Below are positions 42,007 through 55,772 of a stretch of DNA of 64,000 nucleotides, one piece after another. Source of the DNA: Sycobia sp. Sy_11 (taxonomy: Eukaryota; Arthropoda; Insecta; Hymenoptera; Epichrysomallidae); NCBI GenBank assembly GCA_018907035.1, contig JACCIC010000170.1:439001-503000 (forward strand). The letters run 5' to 3'. Under the pieces are notes generated by a model. That model ran no database searches and had not been told where the DNA came from. It worked only from the letters and a program-made list of their open reading frames with translations. How positions within the stretch are numbered: position 1 is the first letter of the stretch; each line of letters starts with the position of its first letter. Both the position numbers and the translations under genes were made by a program.

Positions 42007-42370
42007 CTCCATTCTGACAGATCTCGGCGCGTTATAAAGGGCGACGGACGCAGGGCCTTTAAAGGGGACCGACCGCTGCTACCACCTCGTTTGATTTTCG
42101 GCCTCGCCCTGTCATTTTTTCGCTCTACCTCACCCCTTTCTTTCATATCGCTGGGCACATAGACAGGGCTCGTCGTGAACGAGGTAGGGACGGGTTTTTT
42201 TTTCTTCAGTTAAAGAGGGAGATACGTAGGGGTAGGGGGAGCTGCTTTGTTCGCGGGGCTGCGAAGTTTGCCGACGAGAGTAATTATGGCTTCTTGCGTG
42301 GACTTAGGAGTGCCATTACGCGGCTCTGGCCGCTTGCGGTCCGTGGGGTCGGTCTCGGCGCCTCGCTCTC

Positions 42371-42391
42371 CCTCTCTCTCTCTCTCTCTCT
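42371..42391. repeat. Short (CT)n tract
   Basis: About ten CT units. Confidence 0.9.
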
Positions 42392-43056
42392 CCCTTTGGG
42401 TAACCGCAGATTTTTGGGTGCTCTCTATTCGGGCACAGGCTGGATTGCTCTGCGCGGGCTACCGCGAAGATTTTTCGAAACCTGTTTTTCAGGTAGATTT
42501 TCTTTTGGCCCACTGCATACTCATTATCTCGGTATATGATACGTAAATCCGTAGGTAAAGTAAGTTGCAATGCAATACTTCGAACTATTTAATATGTACA
42601 TAATGCAGTTTAAATATTATGGGCGCGAGATAATTATTTAATTCATATAATTCAAAAAATGATTTTTATGAATAATATAGGATAACTAATACAATATAGT
42701 AAGTATGCTCTCAATTGTGTAGTGAATTAGTAGTGTGAATTTCACAAGAATAAATTATAGATTTTAATAGCATTTATTGGGTTATGCAGGCGAGGGGTGG
42801 GTGTATTAAAAATACCAGAGATTCGATGCGGCACTTAATATTATTGACAACAAATATTCTTTCGTCAATTTCATGAAATTCTAATAATCCACAGAATCAT
42901 CCATAATATATATCGATACTAGAACGTATTTCTAGTTTTTCTCAAAATTTTCTTGCTGAACTGTACAATTCATGCTTTTTCCTTATATTATCATGCTATT
43001 AAATATCATGCTATTTCCTTATATCATAAGCAACAAATTCATGTGTCACCGTCTGG

Positions 43057-43123
43057 CGACAGACGTGACAGACTCCGCTAAAATTATCCACAAGGTGATT
43101 ATTCCGCCGACAGAGTGACAGAC
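43057..43123. repeat. 16-17 bp direct repeat
   Basis: CGACAGACGTGACAGAC (43057-43073) and CGACAGAGTGACAGAC (43108-43123). Part of the word also occurs inverted just upstream (TGTCACCGTCTG). Confidence 0.8.
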
Positions 43124-44083
43124 GACCGAATGTCTTACATCGCCTCCCTTCCCCAACATACTATCACATACTATATATACACTAAATAGACTATGAATAA
43201 TTTTTTTCTTTTGCGATTCATCATATATTTAAAATAACGCTAATCCGAAATAAATACCAACCTATATTCTCTCATAATTTCGTTAAAATCGGTTTTTATA
43301 ATAGAAATACTATATAAGAATATTAAATATATATATATCAGTAAAATTAATCTACAAGTTTCATTATTTTTACAGTGACTATTTGACTTTCAGCATAATT
43401 CGCATTTAATACATATTATAAAACATAATGTTGTATTCTAAGTAATACATTCAATTTAAGGTATACGTTCAAGATGAAATGGTTATAAATATAGTTTCAA
43501 TAATTTATTTTATTGATCAGAAGCTTATATCATCCATAAAAGATTTTCTCTTTCTATATCGTTTGCAATCAATTGCATTTTATTATTGCATCTTTTATTA
43601 ATTATATAATATTCTTACAGTTTAGTTTAAATAGAACATCCTTAAGAAAGCTTAATTGTCACAAAATAACTTGTAATTCTGTCTTTGAAATTTAAAATCA
43701 ATATTCTGCATGAAATTTAATTTCTTTTGTTTGTCAATTAAGAATTGAAGTTCTAAAGTAACTAATAGCATGTTTAAGGATACTTTATTCATAATCGATC
43801 TGCTTCAAGGGCATTTCGTAAGCAATCTTAAAACTACCGTGTTATTTAACAGTGTTCTCATATTAGGTCGCGAACAAAATAAACAAATTCCAAATAAATT
43901 GGTTAAACTTCAAAATACTTCATACCTCTTATCCCTAGTCTACTTCTCAAATATGTCTAACAAGAAATCCATCATGAACAATATTAAGTTGTTAGAAATT
44001 TTGCACCAACTTCGAAATAGTGGTTCCACGAAAAATTGAGGCATCAGCTTATATCTTAACTTAACAATATAATAGCGTACTAC

Positions 44084-44188
44084 ATATTATTAGTATTATT
44101 ATTATTGTTGGTGTTGTTATTATTTTTATTATTATTGTTATTATATTATTATTATCATTATTATTGTTGTTGTAATTATTATTATTAG
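44084..44188. repeat. Imperfect (ATT)n repeat region
   Basis: Just over 100 bp of ATT units with scattered GTT and single-base shifts. On the - strand it reads as poly-Asn, which is not a real protein. Confidence 0.9.
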
Positions 44189-46632
44189 TGTAAGTAATCC
44201 CCAATTCGCTCAGAAGTGCGTCACAGCAGCATTCATTCAACCGTTGTACATTATTACACGTCGCACGAGCGATTTCTCCTCTTATAGGACGACTTATGAA
44301 AGGCAATTGTTTCTATTTTAGTCAAGTGAGTCATCCCCCTTGGCCCGCGCTCGTTTATACACGCGAGAAAATAATTCACATTACTCCAATCGTGAATTAC
44401 AAGATCGACTTTCGTCCCCCTCGCGTGCGCCACGGCTTTTTACATAATTCGGCGCTCCGCTCATCTCGCCCCGTCAATTGTGTCGTATTTTATTGTGCAC
44501 ACTGGGATGGAAAAATAAGAAACAATTTATAAACACGATTCGCCTTAATTGTAAGTTTTGAGCGACTTTTTGAAAGATCTTTTTACTATACGATGCCTAA
44601 TAACGGCTTGGCTCTGCTCGTTAATATTAACAAATGATATTTTCAAGCTTAGATGAACTTAACTGTATATCGACCAGAGTCTTATTTATGTCGATTTAAT
44701 GCATAAAGTCAAAGATACGTTGAATAGAGATTTGATGCTTTTCTAAGAATAAGGGAAAGAAAAATGAAACTATTATTCGAAAGTATTGGTTGATAGTTAT
44801 AATCTTTTCATAAGAAAATTAAAAAATAGAGTATTTAGATTTTGAAAAATTATTTGACAAATATCCGAATTCATGATTTTGGAATGGCTTTAGTGCTGTT
44901 AGTGCTCGCTCCATTAAAACTAGGCATTAATTCTAAGCGTTCTTTTCACTTGGATCTTTCCCATGGTATACAAATATCTTCCAATTACGTTAATTGATTA
45001 AGTTCGACTGAGATTCTGTGCATTGAAACAGGAATTGTCAACAGTAAAGACTTTTGATCACTCAAGGAGTAGTTTGTCATTTGCCGGCCGTTCATGATTC
45101 GTGGAAATAAAAATCGGATATCGGATTCTTTTTAAGCAAACAATAACGGTATGACAAGTAGTGAATATGCAATTTTGAGGAACGAGATAAGTTTTTACAG
45201 AGTGTAAACAATTAAAGATACCGTAATAATGGAGCGTAAAATGTGATTGCTGGCAGTAAAATATGAATTTGATAGTGCAAATGATCTTCGAGACTCTCAG
45301 GTAACACCAAAAAATGTCAAAATTGTAGTCGACTGATGGCGCTGATCAAAATTAGAGTCTCGTAATTATTTTATGTACACGAATGTGTTTACGTACAGCC
45401 GTCTAATGCATTTCCAGAATCTATCAAATTCTAAATAAAAGATACAAAGAATAATTATAGAATTATACGAAGGATTAAAAATTATTAATGTAAAGGAGTT
45501 CGATCCGTTCTATTCCTGTATCTTATATAAACAATAATATAGAATTCCTTATTGGTTTAGCTTTATTTCTTTATCTCCCTCTCTTTTTCTCTCTCTCCCT
45601 CGGAAATTGATAAAATAAAATAAACCGATAAAAATTTGTCACTAGCATCCTTTTGCCACCACATTCAGATAAGCCAGATTCGGATAAAAATTCCGACCAC
45701 GTTCGAATAAAAATTAGACCACATTCGGATAATCCCAACAAACACAGCGGGATAATGCGAAATTTTCAGAACAATTTTTTTTGAAAAACTAAGCCTCATC
45801 GATTCGGTGATGCGTAAATCCCAAATCAATCGCAAGTATACATCAACCCCCCCTCCCTCTACGCCGATCCAACAATTATTGCTGCTCAACCGTCGACGCT
45901 CTCTCTGGCCTATTACATTAGATGAGGGACGGGGTAAAACCGTCACCCATTAGCGAGCCATAAAGTCACGCTCGATAAAAGCGTTGAAAAGTGCGAGCGG
46001 GCCCATCCATTTTAACCCCCTCCCCCACCCCATCTTCCGGAAAATTATCCCGAATCGCATTCATAAAGCGCGCGGAGCGAGGGCCGGGGAGGAGCGATAG
46101 GAGAGGCACCCATGGCGTCGCCTCTATCTCTTTCTCGAGGCCCGAATTCAGCCATCCCTCTGCGATGAATCACTCCCACCCTTTCGTTTCTCGCGGGGTG
46201 GTTGTAAAAAAAAAAAAAAAGCGCGCGCCACCTCGACCCTCCCCGTCGATTTTTGTTGGTGCGTGTGTGCGTACGTGCGTGCTTGCACGGGTATACGCGA
46301 GCGTAAGCGCAAACTCGAAGGGATTGGAGGTCATGCGTCGAGCTCCCGACAATTCAATAATTCATCCGTTTGCGGGAGGCGCCTGAGCGCAGCCGTACGG
46401 AAAATGCGCCACTTGCCGGTTTACCGCCTGGGCTTGCGAATGGTGGTTTCTTTCCTTTTTTATCTCTCGCTTCATTTCCTTTTCTCCTTTTCTCCAAAGA
46501 AGGGATCTATGCACGTTTTAGATATTTGGAAGACAGGCGGATAACCGATCGATTTCCCCTGGATTTTACACAGAAGAGGATCAACTTTGTGGTTTCCCGG
46601 CACCCACGCGGGATATGTGTTCGATGCAAGAG

Positions 46633-46662
46633 AAACGGTATATATACAAACGGTATATATAC
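46633..46662. repeat. 15-bp tandem duplication
   Basis: AAACGGTATATATAC is repeated twice without a spacer. Confidence 0.92.
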
Positions 46663-48790
46663 GAAAGTCTATAAAAGTTAGATAACGATTTCATCGTGGA
46701 ACGTTATGTTTGAAATATTTTATCGCAACTTATTGTCACATAGTCTCGGCTAAAATTTCGTCTGTTAAGAATAATAAAGTATTTTTTATGAGAATATTTC
46801 GTTTAACATTTATCATTGGAGCCTCGCGATTCATTGTAATGTAGCGAATTCGTCTCTTTGAATCATTATCGCTGACTGTTCGTTTAAGTCTATTAGAATC
46901 AGAGGAAAGGTAAATAGAAGTGAAACGTATTAGGCGAGGATTCTCTGAAGATTTTCTTAAAAACCTCTATCACACTTTTGGACCTGAGTTTCTTTAAGAA
47001 AATAATCTTTACTTGTTATCGATAAAAAGTATATACATTGCTCATAAGTGAATTATAAAATTATTCGTTTATAAATAATAATAATAATCGCGTTTCTACA
47101 AAAGTCAATAAGTGATTAATGATGCAAGAGGAGTCCCTGCATCGTATTATCCCCGCACATAAATTATTCCTAAACCGCAGTAATGCTATATACCGAACGA
47201 CCGTCTATCGTGAGACGTTGAATAAAACACACGTATTTGTAAAACGATTACTTTTCTGAAGTTTCTACAATAGAAGTACATACACAGACAGGCGCGCTTA
47301 TAGCATACAGTTGATATAATAAAATCGAGCTTGATCTATTATATTTTATAAATTGATGATTAGATATAGGTGGAAATACATAAAGCCATTACGTGAATGA
47401 TATTACTACATCGTTTAAAAATAAATTTATTAAACAACATTATATTTGCAGTTGATCAATATGCAAATTTCATTCGTTTTCGAGAATATAAGAGAAGTTT
47501 TGTAACTGAATTTATTAACAGGCATGTAATTGAGACCACGGAGTTGGCAAACTTTCTTAAGTACACGGCAGGATATGGATTTACTTTCATTGCATAAGAC
47601 ATTCAATTAATTTAGTCATCTTTTCAAGTTTCAACGATGAATCATTGACAATCTTGCTTTTACTATTAAAGTGAGATGCAGAAGCTACTCTTAATGACGA
47701 ACGAGTTGGAAATGGTGTTAATTATATTTTTTTTTATTCATTTTTTTCCATAAATTATGTATACGGGTTACATCCAACCAATGACCAGGATAATATTTTT
47801 ATTGTTTGAGTGAATATATCGAAGTAATGTTTCAAAGAACAAAAAAGACAAGGAAAAAATATGGAATTATTCGATCGGTATAAAAATTTGTCAAAGTAAA
47901 GTATCTAGAACATTACAATTCGAAGAGCATTATTAATTACGAAGATTATTGAACCGACTTCGGGCGCTCCTTTTCAGTCTGCTAAGCATTAAATTGTAAC
48001 AAATTCCAATTCCAGTAATTTATTTATTATGAAATGGTTGAACGATTGGCTGTTGTATCGATGGCTATTGTACAATGAAGTTTATATGATTTTGATTATA
48101 CTTACAGAATAGTTAGACGAAATTCAAAAGCCGGAGATAACGTTTCAAGTAATTTTATTCTATAATATATGATTACTAAGGGTGGAATAAATTAAATTAC
48201 TCCGGGGCTAGTTTCTACAATAGCGAGTTCGTCCTCTAGCGGGAAAACAAACACGAATCTAAAGTTTTTACTAAATTTTTACGAGAGTCCATATTTATTC
48301 TTTATTTGTTAAATATTTATTATTGATGTTGGGATGCATTGAAACACCTTCCACGACTCTTAAATTCTCTTGAATCTATACAATCGATTTCTTGAATGCT
48401 ATGTTTGATAAAATATCTGATTATCTATGAAATTACACCTCTAACCATTTTATCTACTACTTATTCCCAAAAAGAGATTATTCGTTGATTATGATATGAG
48501 GATTTCTATAATTTTCGTTTTTGTCATTCAATTAATTTTGTAGTTGAAAAATATTGATTAACAGTCGCCAATCTAGGCATCTGACACTAATAAAAAGTAA
48601 AACGCTGGATTTCTAGTCATTGTATTCATTAATTTTTAACAATATAGACTTTTTTATGAAGAAATTTATTTCAGTCGGGCATATCTTATCATCCGGACCC
48701 TCGATTGTTCGAACTGCAAACCACGACATCGCCGAATCCCATCGGCTTAAAAATCCGGTCGAAAATCTCCTGCGGTCTCTCGCACGCTTA

Positions 48791-48820
48791 CACACATACA
48801 CACACGTGCGCGCGCGCGCA
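48791..48820. repeat. CA/CG alternating tract
   Basis: CACACATACACACACGTG followed by (CG)n. Confidence 0.88.
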
Positions 48821-49241
48821 CTCGCTCGCACGCTCATCGTCCTCGAAAGTTACCCCGCAATCCACCGCAAGTACCGCGCCATCATTGCAAATCTCCGTTC
48901 GAATCATTGCACCGCTCATTACTCAAAGTCGCCTCCTGACACCCCACCGCCGCACTCTCTCGCCTCGCAGCCCCCGATTCGATTTTACGAGCCAATTTAC
49001 TTACACGCGGCCTTTATGACGCCCATATCGTCTTTCTCACTGTGTGCATGTGTGCGTACACACAGAAACAGCAGCCAGCGCGGGCCGCGGGGCGATGCGC
49101 CCCATATATAGAGCCGATCGATATGATCAAACTCGAAGTAGATTATAATCGACCCCCTCTTCATCTCCCGCATCACCACTCCATTGTACACCGATGGCAA
49201 TGTGTAAGCGTACGAGAGAGCGAGCAAGGTAGGGAGGGAGG

Positions 49242-49267
49242 GGAGAGAGAGAGAGAGAGAGAGAGAG
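49242..49267. repeat. (GA)13 microsatellite
   Basis: GA on the + strand, preceded by GGGA-rich sequence. Confidence 0.93.
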
Positions 49268-51108
49268 TCACGGGCTTACACGCAGGACTTACGATAATCG
49301 CTCCATATACTTGATGCTTCAGAAGCAGCCGATTAATATTCAGGCGTCTAGCCGGTAAAAGTCCTTATCGGGCATTAACGTAATACCCGCTGGATTATTA
49401 AATGCGTGCCGATGACCGAAGGACGGGTGCGTTGTACACACAGCGCGTCGCGGGTTTTAATAATTTTGATAGCTAACTGACGGGGCTTCTGGTGAGCGAT
49501 GCTATGTTTGTGAAGAGGCCGGGACGGGGACCATTTACTTAATTGTGTATATGTGTTCGCCGTAATACCATCCGTAGCCAATGATTTATACACGTGCGGC
49601 CCTGGTAGCCTCGTTCGACAGCACGAGTATCAAGACGCCGATGATATCATTTGGAGGTTGCCTTTCTTTTTTTTGGCTTCTTTTATTCTCGTTCTCCGCT
49701 CTTTCGGGTTCCGATGGGTTTCCAGTGTTATAGCGTCAGCTACAAGGGGAGCAGAGCATCATAGTCCACAGCCATAGCAGTGCTGGCTATATTTTTAATA
49801 TCCTAATGGCTTTCTGTATTATTTAATCTCGTGGCTGGTGCCTTTCGAGCTTGAATTTATAGGCCAGTAGCTCTGGATATTACAATGATATCGCATTTTT
49901 CAAAATGCTCGTATGTACGCAGCCAGTGTAGATTTTTGGTGTACGTGGTAGGCGAAAATAAAAAAATGCGTTCACGTTGAAACCACTCCCACCCTAGACT
50001 GGAATAAATCAGAGGAATACTGGAGGAGCAATTTGAGCACATAGTCAAGATTTTCATCGCAAGCGGAACGTTTCGATGGTTAGAAAATCCATACATGTAC
50101 ACCACATATAAATGTTTATAAAACGAAAAATAGTAATAATCTTGAGAAATTTATAGATCCTATTATAAATGAATGATAAAATCAAAGTTTGAAAATGATT
50201 AATTCATTAATCAATATATGATTCGTGTAATACAGTTACTTTTCACTAGATCAACTGGTTTCCAAACTTTATACATAATAGAAATCAACGTATGGCCAAT
50301 TGGAATGAATTGATATTATAACCAAATATGTTATCAAAAATTAGGTCTATTGAAGGCCTATTATATATAGATAAACTTTTGCCAAGAAAGTAATAAGCAA
50401 AATTTTTCATCTACATATTCTGTCTTAATTCTTATAGACTTGGAATAGTTGATTTGCCCAGTAATTCTTCATTATCTATTTGACCGATTCGGATAACAAA
50501 ATTTTTAAACAAACATTATAGCCCCGGTATTTTTTATAACGTGACTATAGTTTTATCCATATAGATTTTATAGTGTACCTTTGACGTTAAAAACATTACT
50601 TCGGATGCGTTAGACTCAATTGAACGAAGGTGTATACAACATTAATTCCTTAGTAATCGCACCTAATATGTATCGATACATCTAAAATTTCCCGAGCGCG
50701 CACGCCCATTTATAAATATCAAACTTGTTCCGACATCCATAAGCTTTTTCATTCGCGCCCCATCCCCCGCTGTTCGACATAAAATACCGTATACGTGCAA
50801 AATGGTGATTGATACGGACGCCTCGCAATATGATTGATAAAAGCAGTAGGGCCGCAACGTCATATCCGAAACGTTTAAAGCTAAAATCGGCACCGATCGA
50901 ATTCCCACCGATTATCCACGTTACTCACCCTCCCTTATCTATCCATCCCCTCTGTCGTCACCCACGGCATTTTCGCAGTCGCGGGTCATACGGTCACGTT
51001 AGGTACGCCCGCCCCGCCTTGGCAATTAAACGATAAAAGCTGAAAACCCACCCCCGGCAAAAGGTTCGACTTATTTACTTCGAAGCGCGTATACGTGAAA
51101 TGTGTTAT

Positions 51109-51115
51109 ATGTATG

Positions 51116-51164
<49 letters not shown>
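51109..51164. repeat. (GTAT)3-(AT)22 compound microsatellite
   Basis: GTAT units at 51109-51120, then AT to 51164, followed by a GTGCGTATGTGTGCGTGTG-type alternating stretch to about 51202. Confidence 0.94.
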
Positions 51165-51167
<3 letters not shown>

Positions 51168-53136
51168 TGTGCGTAGTATCTGTGCGTATGTGTGCGTGTG
51201 TTTGGTCAAGTGCCGGGGCAGAAGCTGGGACTGGACTGCCACCCGTCCTCCTTCTCTTCTACAAACCACTTTGCCTTTGTCCCGGAAGCATCCATTATCC
51301 GTCTGCCGAACGATGAAATAGCCGGGCGTTTTTCCCGCTCCTCTCGCGCGTTGGAGAAGGATGAAGTGGAGTGGGTGGGGGGGGGGGCGCGGGCGGCCAC
51401 GGCGGCGCGTCCATATTGTCCGAGCGAACAATGGTGGGAAAACACGATTTGCTCTGGATTGTTTGTACTCGGCGCGCGTGCGGCTATATACACGACGGGT
51501 ATAATGGGATAAAAAGACCGACGATAAATGGAACGCCGGCTGTCGTTGGCAGTCGGAGTTCTTCCGAATTTTTTCCTCCTTTTTTCGTCGCGGCACAGCG
51601 TCTTCTTCTCCTTCGTCCTTGGCGTGTCTGGCGCGTTCTGTTGAGTTTCCGCGGTAGCTACGCTGGATGCGCAGTGACGCGGATAAAGAGCGGGGAGGGT
51701 AGAGGGGGATGAAGAATGTATCCCTGCACACTCTGAGATCTCGTTGAGTTCTTGTTTTTTCTTGTCGCCACTTTCGTAATCCATGACGATAACAGCGAAT
51801 ATTAGCCGTATATTTGACGAAATCTGAAAAAAAATTAACGAATGAAAGATAAGATTTCTTTATCACAGATTTTATCGAATTAATAAAAGTGACTTGTCTG
51901 CAGGAAAATTATCTATCTTGTGAAAAAGTATTCAAAAGTATGAATCAATGAGAAAATACTTGCCAATCTGTAATTATATCCGATTACTTTGAACGTGAAA
52001 ATATGAGATAAAAATGTAGGATGAACTATGTGCAGATAATAATACATTGGGTTTTAACATAGTACATAATGTACCGAAAAATGGGATAATCATCTTATTT
52101 CAAAGAAAAATCTACGATTGTGTAGAAATGTACAAATCTGCAAATACAAACAGAATATACAATTAAAAGTGTGCCAATAATATTATAGAAAACTATCGAA
52201 TTTGATTATAAATGATGGATTAGCACGAAGATTCGAGAAGGGCAGAAGTCTCCATGAATACTGGAGTATAATTTCCAAATTTTCAATAGTGTTTGTAATA
52301 CAATGGGCATCTTTCGTATCAATAATTTTTGAATGCCTATACGGTAAAAAAATTAAGTGGAAATGCTGGATTCAAAAGTATGTCGAAAATGTTGCTAACA
52401 TACTTAAAATTTAATTTTGCTGTTACATTTAAATTATAATTTTCCATATTACTGAGGAATTAAATGCTCAACAAGGCATGTAATAATATACTAGAACGAG
52501 CATAATGTTTTAGATAAATTTATATTATGAATTTAAAGTAATTGTTAAGAGTTGTTGCGAAAGTTTAAACATTGTACATGTTATACATTATGTAAAACCT
52601 ATTTACTTTGCAGACATATTTACAATTTAAAGTTAGCACCTTAATTTTGAATTAGTTATAATAAAGCAGATTTAATTCAAAACTGTATGAAGTTTATATT
52701 CGCGTATATATTCTTGAAGTTTCGCCCTTGAAGAAGGTTACATCTGTCTCAAAGGCTAATTATATAATCAGCTATGATTATGCGGTTCGACACGACAATG
52801 CGCTTTGATGAACTTTTGCAAGAATATAATGATGAAAATGTCTATCGTGATTAATAATTACTAAGCAATCTTTTGTCACTGTATGAGCTATGGATAAACT
52901 TGAAATTTTGATTTAATTCCAGGCCATTTTGTATTCAGAATTCTCAAATATTGATCGAGCTCAGCTCAGCTGATATCCCGAACGCGTGAGCGATGATAAT
53001 GCACACCTAGCGAAGATTTCCCCCTTGGCAAATGTTTAGGTAATGAGTACAGGGGCACACAAAGCCGATCAATCGCTGGCTCCTTATAGGTATACTGGGT
53101 CAATAAAGCATTACAGGCGCTGCGTGTAAATGGTGG

Positions 53137-53190
53137 AAGAGAGGAAGGAAGAGAGGGAGAGGGAGAGGGAGAGAGAGAGAGAGGGAGAGA
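53137..53190. repeat. GA/GGA purine tract
   Basis: Imperfect GA-rich tract on the + strand, with GAGGGA units. Confidence 0.9.
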
Positions 53191-53289
53191 ACGCATTCTT
53201 CGCTGCAATTATGAACCTCTCCACTTAGATATTTACTAGATTAAGCACTGGAGGTTTTTTTCGTATACAATGCTCTTTGGCGCGATGTA

Positions 53290-53370
53290 GATATACATAC
53301 ATGCATACACACATATATGCATAAATACATGCATACATACGCACATACATACAGACATGCACATATAAAT
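53290..53370. repeat. Degenerate (CATA)n region
   Basis: About 80 bp of CATA/CACA/TGCA tetranucleotide-like units. Confidence 0.85.
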
Positions 53371-55153
53371 ACAACATCTTATCTGAAATTGAATCGAATA
53401 CATGTCGGGATGTCGTCCAAATCGTGTATGTTGCGTGCGCGCGCGGACGCGTGTGGGTCATCCCATTGAACGGCATGATATATTAAGATCCCCCGGCAGC
53501 GATAAGCTCATATAATTATAGTTATTAATTCACTTTGAACACTCTATTAATCTAAATAATTGTTGTGGCTGGCAAGGGGTTAAGGGTAAATGTGAAGGAT
53601 GCAACGGGGAATGAGGATCGGTTTGAAGTTGAATAAATCTATATGTTAATCTTATTACTTTGAATACACGCGCGGACATCTTATAATTACACATAGAAAG
53701 AATGTTTTACCGTACTTGATCGATAAACAAGTATTGGCTTCTATGGACAAGGGCAAATGTAACTGACATTGTGTATTATTGAATATTGAATTTGATTTCT
53801 TACGCCGTTCACGATGTAATAATATAGTTATTTCGAGGACGTGGAATCTTTTCAACAACGCGTAAAATTCATAACTTAATATTGTGCTAATGTATACGAA
53901 TTATTATTTGAACTGTTATTTAAATTTTGTGTTTGTAAGTCATCGTATATTAATATTTTACGTTTAACGTTTTTTATGTTTCCATTTTTATAATTAATTA
54001 TCTTTTGTCCGAATAAAAGTACTTGACATGGTCGACGAAGCGCCAAAGAAACTTCGCAGGAGTATAGTTTAACGATAAAACGATTTAATTATTGAAATAT
54101 TTCCTGCCCTGAATCAAGTTGAGACGAACGTTTGAATCTTAAAGTAAAATTTTCCATTGCAGCCGTTCATTGTTTGTTGCAAGTTGTAAAAATTTAACGT
54201 CATCGGTATAACTCGCATACATAGTCGCATACATAAATGTCAGTTATCAGTTATGATCGATTTTATTCTGTAGAGTTCCCAATACTCGTTTATAGATGCG
54301 CAATTCGAAATTATGTGACTTTTATTTTTAATAGATTTACATATGTAGTTGTATGTTAGCCAAAGTCTCACATTTATTCGCCCGTAATCGGTCAAAATTC
54401 TTCAAAAATAATCTGTGAAATGGCTCTTTTGTATTAATAATCACCCCGATTTTGCCATGCAGTCCTCATTTTCAGGAGTAAATAAAAATTTTCTCCCATC
54501 ATAGTTTAATCCTACCGCGCGGAGCTATACGATTCTATCTCGAATTTCTCTAGGAGCAGACATTCCAAACCGGAAACGATCCAACAATACTTTTTGTATT
54601 AACGAGGCTAACCGTGAAAATGGAGCTCAAAGTGATCCTCCATGAATTATTCCCGCGGATAATCTGCGTCGTCCACGAAGCTCGCGCACGCGCTATTGAA
54701 TCCCAAATGCCGGGGCGACGTTAAAGAGTCAAACCCCGAGCCCGACCCGGCGGAACGCCCCACGGCGCTCCCCTCTTCTTTCTTCCTCTATAGAACCTAA
54801 AAGGAAAACATGGGGAGGGGCCGGGGGTACGCGCGTATATACAAACCGTTGCTTACATTCGAGAACTCAACACCCCGTAAAACGCGCCCGGCGAAAACAT
54901 TTCGCGCGCGCGCGCTTATGCCAAAGCTCACGGGATCGAGGAGGGGCCAGCAAAAGGGATCACGCCACCCCAGTCTATCTACAGTGAAGCGAGGGGGGGG
55001 GGAGATTATCTCGAACGCGCGTGTAAGGATAACAACGACGGGGTTCCCCTGCGCGCCCCATATATATACTCTCACCTGTGCAGCCGGGACTCATAATAAT
55101 TGTAGAGTAGGATTGCATGCAAGGGTGATCCGCAAAGAGGGAGCGAGAGAAGG

Positions 55154-55158
<5 letters not shown>

Positions 55159-55194
<36 letters not shown>
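55159..55194. repeat. (AG)18 microsatellite
   Basis: 36 bp of uninterrupted AG. A complementary CT tract of similar length starts 44 bp downstream. Confidence 0.95.
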
Positions 55195-55196
<2 letters not shown>

Positions 55197-55236
55197 GGGT
55201 CTCGGAACGATACAGCAGTAAGGGTACGACTCTCTA

Positions 55237-55238
<2 letters not shown>

Positions 55239-55275
<37 letters not shown>
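55239..55275. repeat. (CT)18 microsatellite
   Basis: About 37 bp of CT, the inverted counterpart of the preceding AG tract. Confidence 0.95.
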
Positions 55276-55278
<3 letters not shown>

Positions 55279-55418
55279 TTCCTTCTCCATCTTTCTCTAG
55301 GTTATAATGAAAAAAGCAAATTGAGCCCCTGCTTTCGCGCGTTCATTTTTTGACGGACACAGTGGTGCCATGTGTTCGGTGCGTTGAAGAAGGAGAGATT
55401 GAGGGAGCCCTTTTGTTT

Positions 55419-55448
55419 CTCTCTCTCTCTCTCTCTCCCTCTCTCTCT
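55419..55448. repeat. (CT)n microsatellite
   Basis: CT with one CC interruption. Confidence 0.9.
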
Positions 55449-55692
55449 GCCTATCTTCCCCTTTGGATACACTCTCTATTTCTGGAATTTGCATGACAGA
55501 GAACCGGCCTCCTCGTAAACAGGAGTCCGATATGCGTAAGATCGGGTTTTGCGGTTCGGGGTTGCAACCCACGTGCGCGTTGTATGCTGCCCAAAACATG
55601 CGACACTAATGCGCTGGGGAGGGGTGGTCTGCTGGTTCCTTTATCAGTCGACCATGCCCCAAGGCTATACAGTAGTATTATAGAGTGAGAAG

Positions 55693-55695
<3 letters not shown>

Positions 55696-55771
<76 letters not shown>
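55696..55771. repeat. Compound (AT)22-(GA)15 microsatellite
   Basis: AT at 55696-55740 switches directly to GA at 55741-55771. Confidence 0.95.

Positions 55772-55772
<1 letters not shown>

Larger units (their letters stand above)
42501..48670. other. AT-rich region with one GC-rich island
   Basis: AT-rich except for a GC-richer patch at 44191-44500 and the island at 45831-46640. Frames of 90 codons (43770-44039) and 67 codons (47397-47597) are open but unrecognised. Confidence 0.5.
48671..51790. other. Two GC-rich blocks around an AT-rich gap
   Basis: GC-rich at 48671-49830 and 50681-51790. The 254-codon-long - strand frame at 51105-51866 ends in translated TA repeat (Ile-Tyr), is Arg/Pro-rich, overlaps a second open - strand frame and has no domain, so I do not call it a gene. 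Confidence 0.55.
51791..54500. other. AT-rich block
   Basis: AT-rich, interrupted by a GC-richer patch at 52961-53230. No supported gene. Confidence 0.5.

Noticed and set aside
43770..44039. 90-codon + strand frame starting at ATG
   Set aside because: Composition is close to that expected in AT-rich DNA and no family is recognised. Kept only as a note in the block entry.
47397..47597. Possible terminal exon with an acceptor-like TTTGCAG at about 47446-47452
   Set aside because: The acceptor-like site and the short open frame can both arise by chance, and no partner exon or homology is visible.
51105..51866. A 253-residue - strand open frame, the longest apart from the retrotransposon
   Set aside because: Its C-terminal end is translated TA microsatellite, its body is Arg/Pro-rich from CpG-rich DNA, it overlaps another open - strand frame, and no domain is visible.
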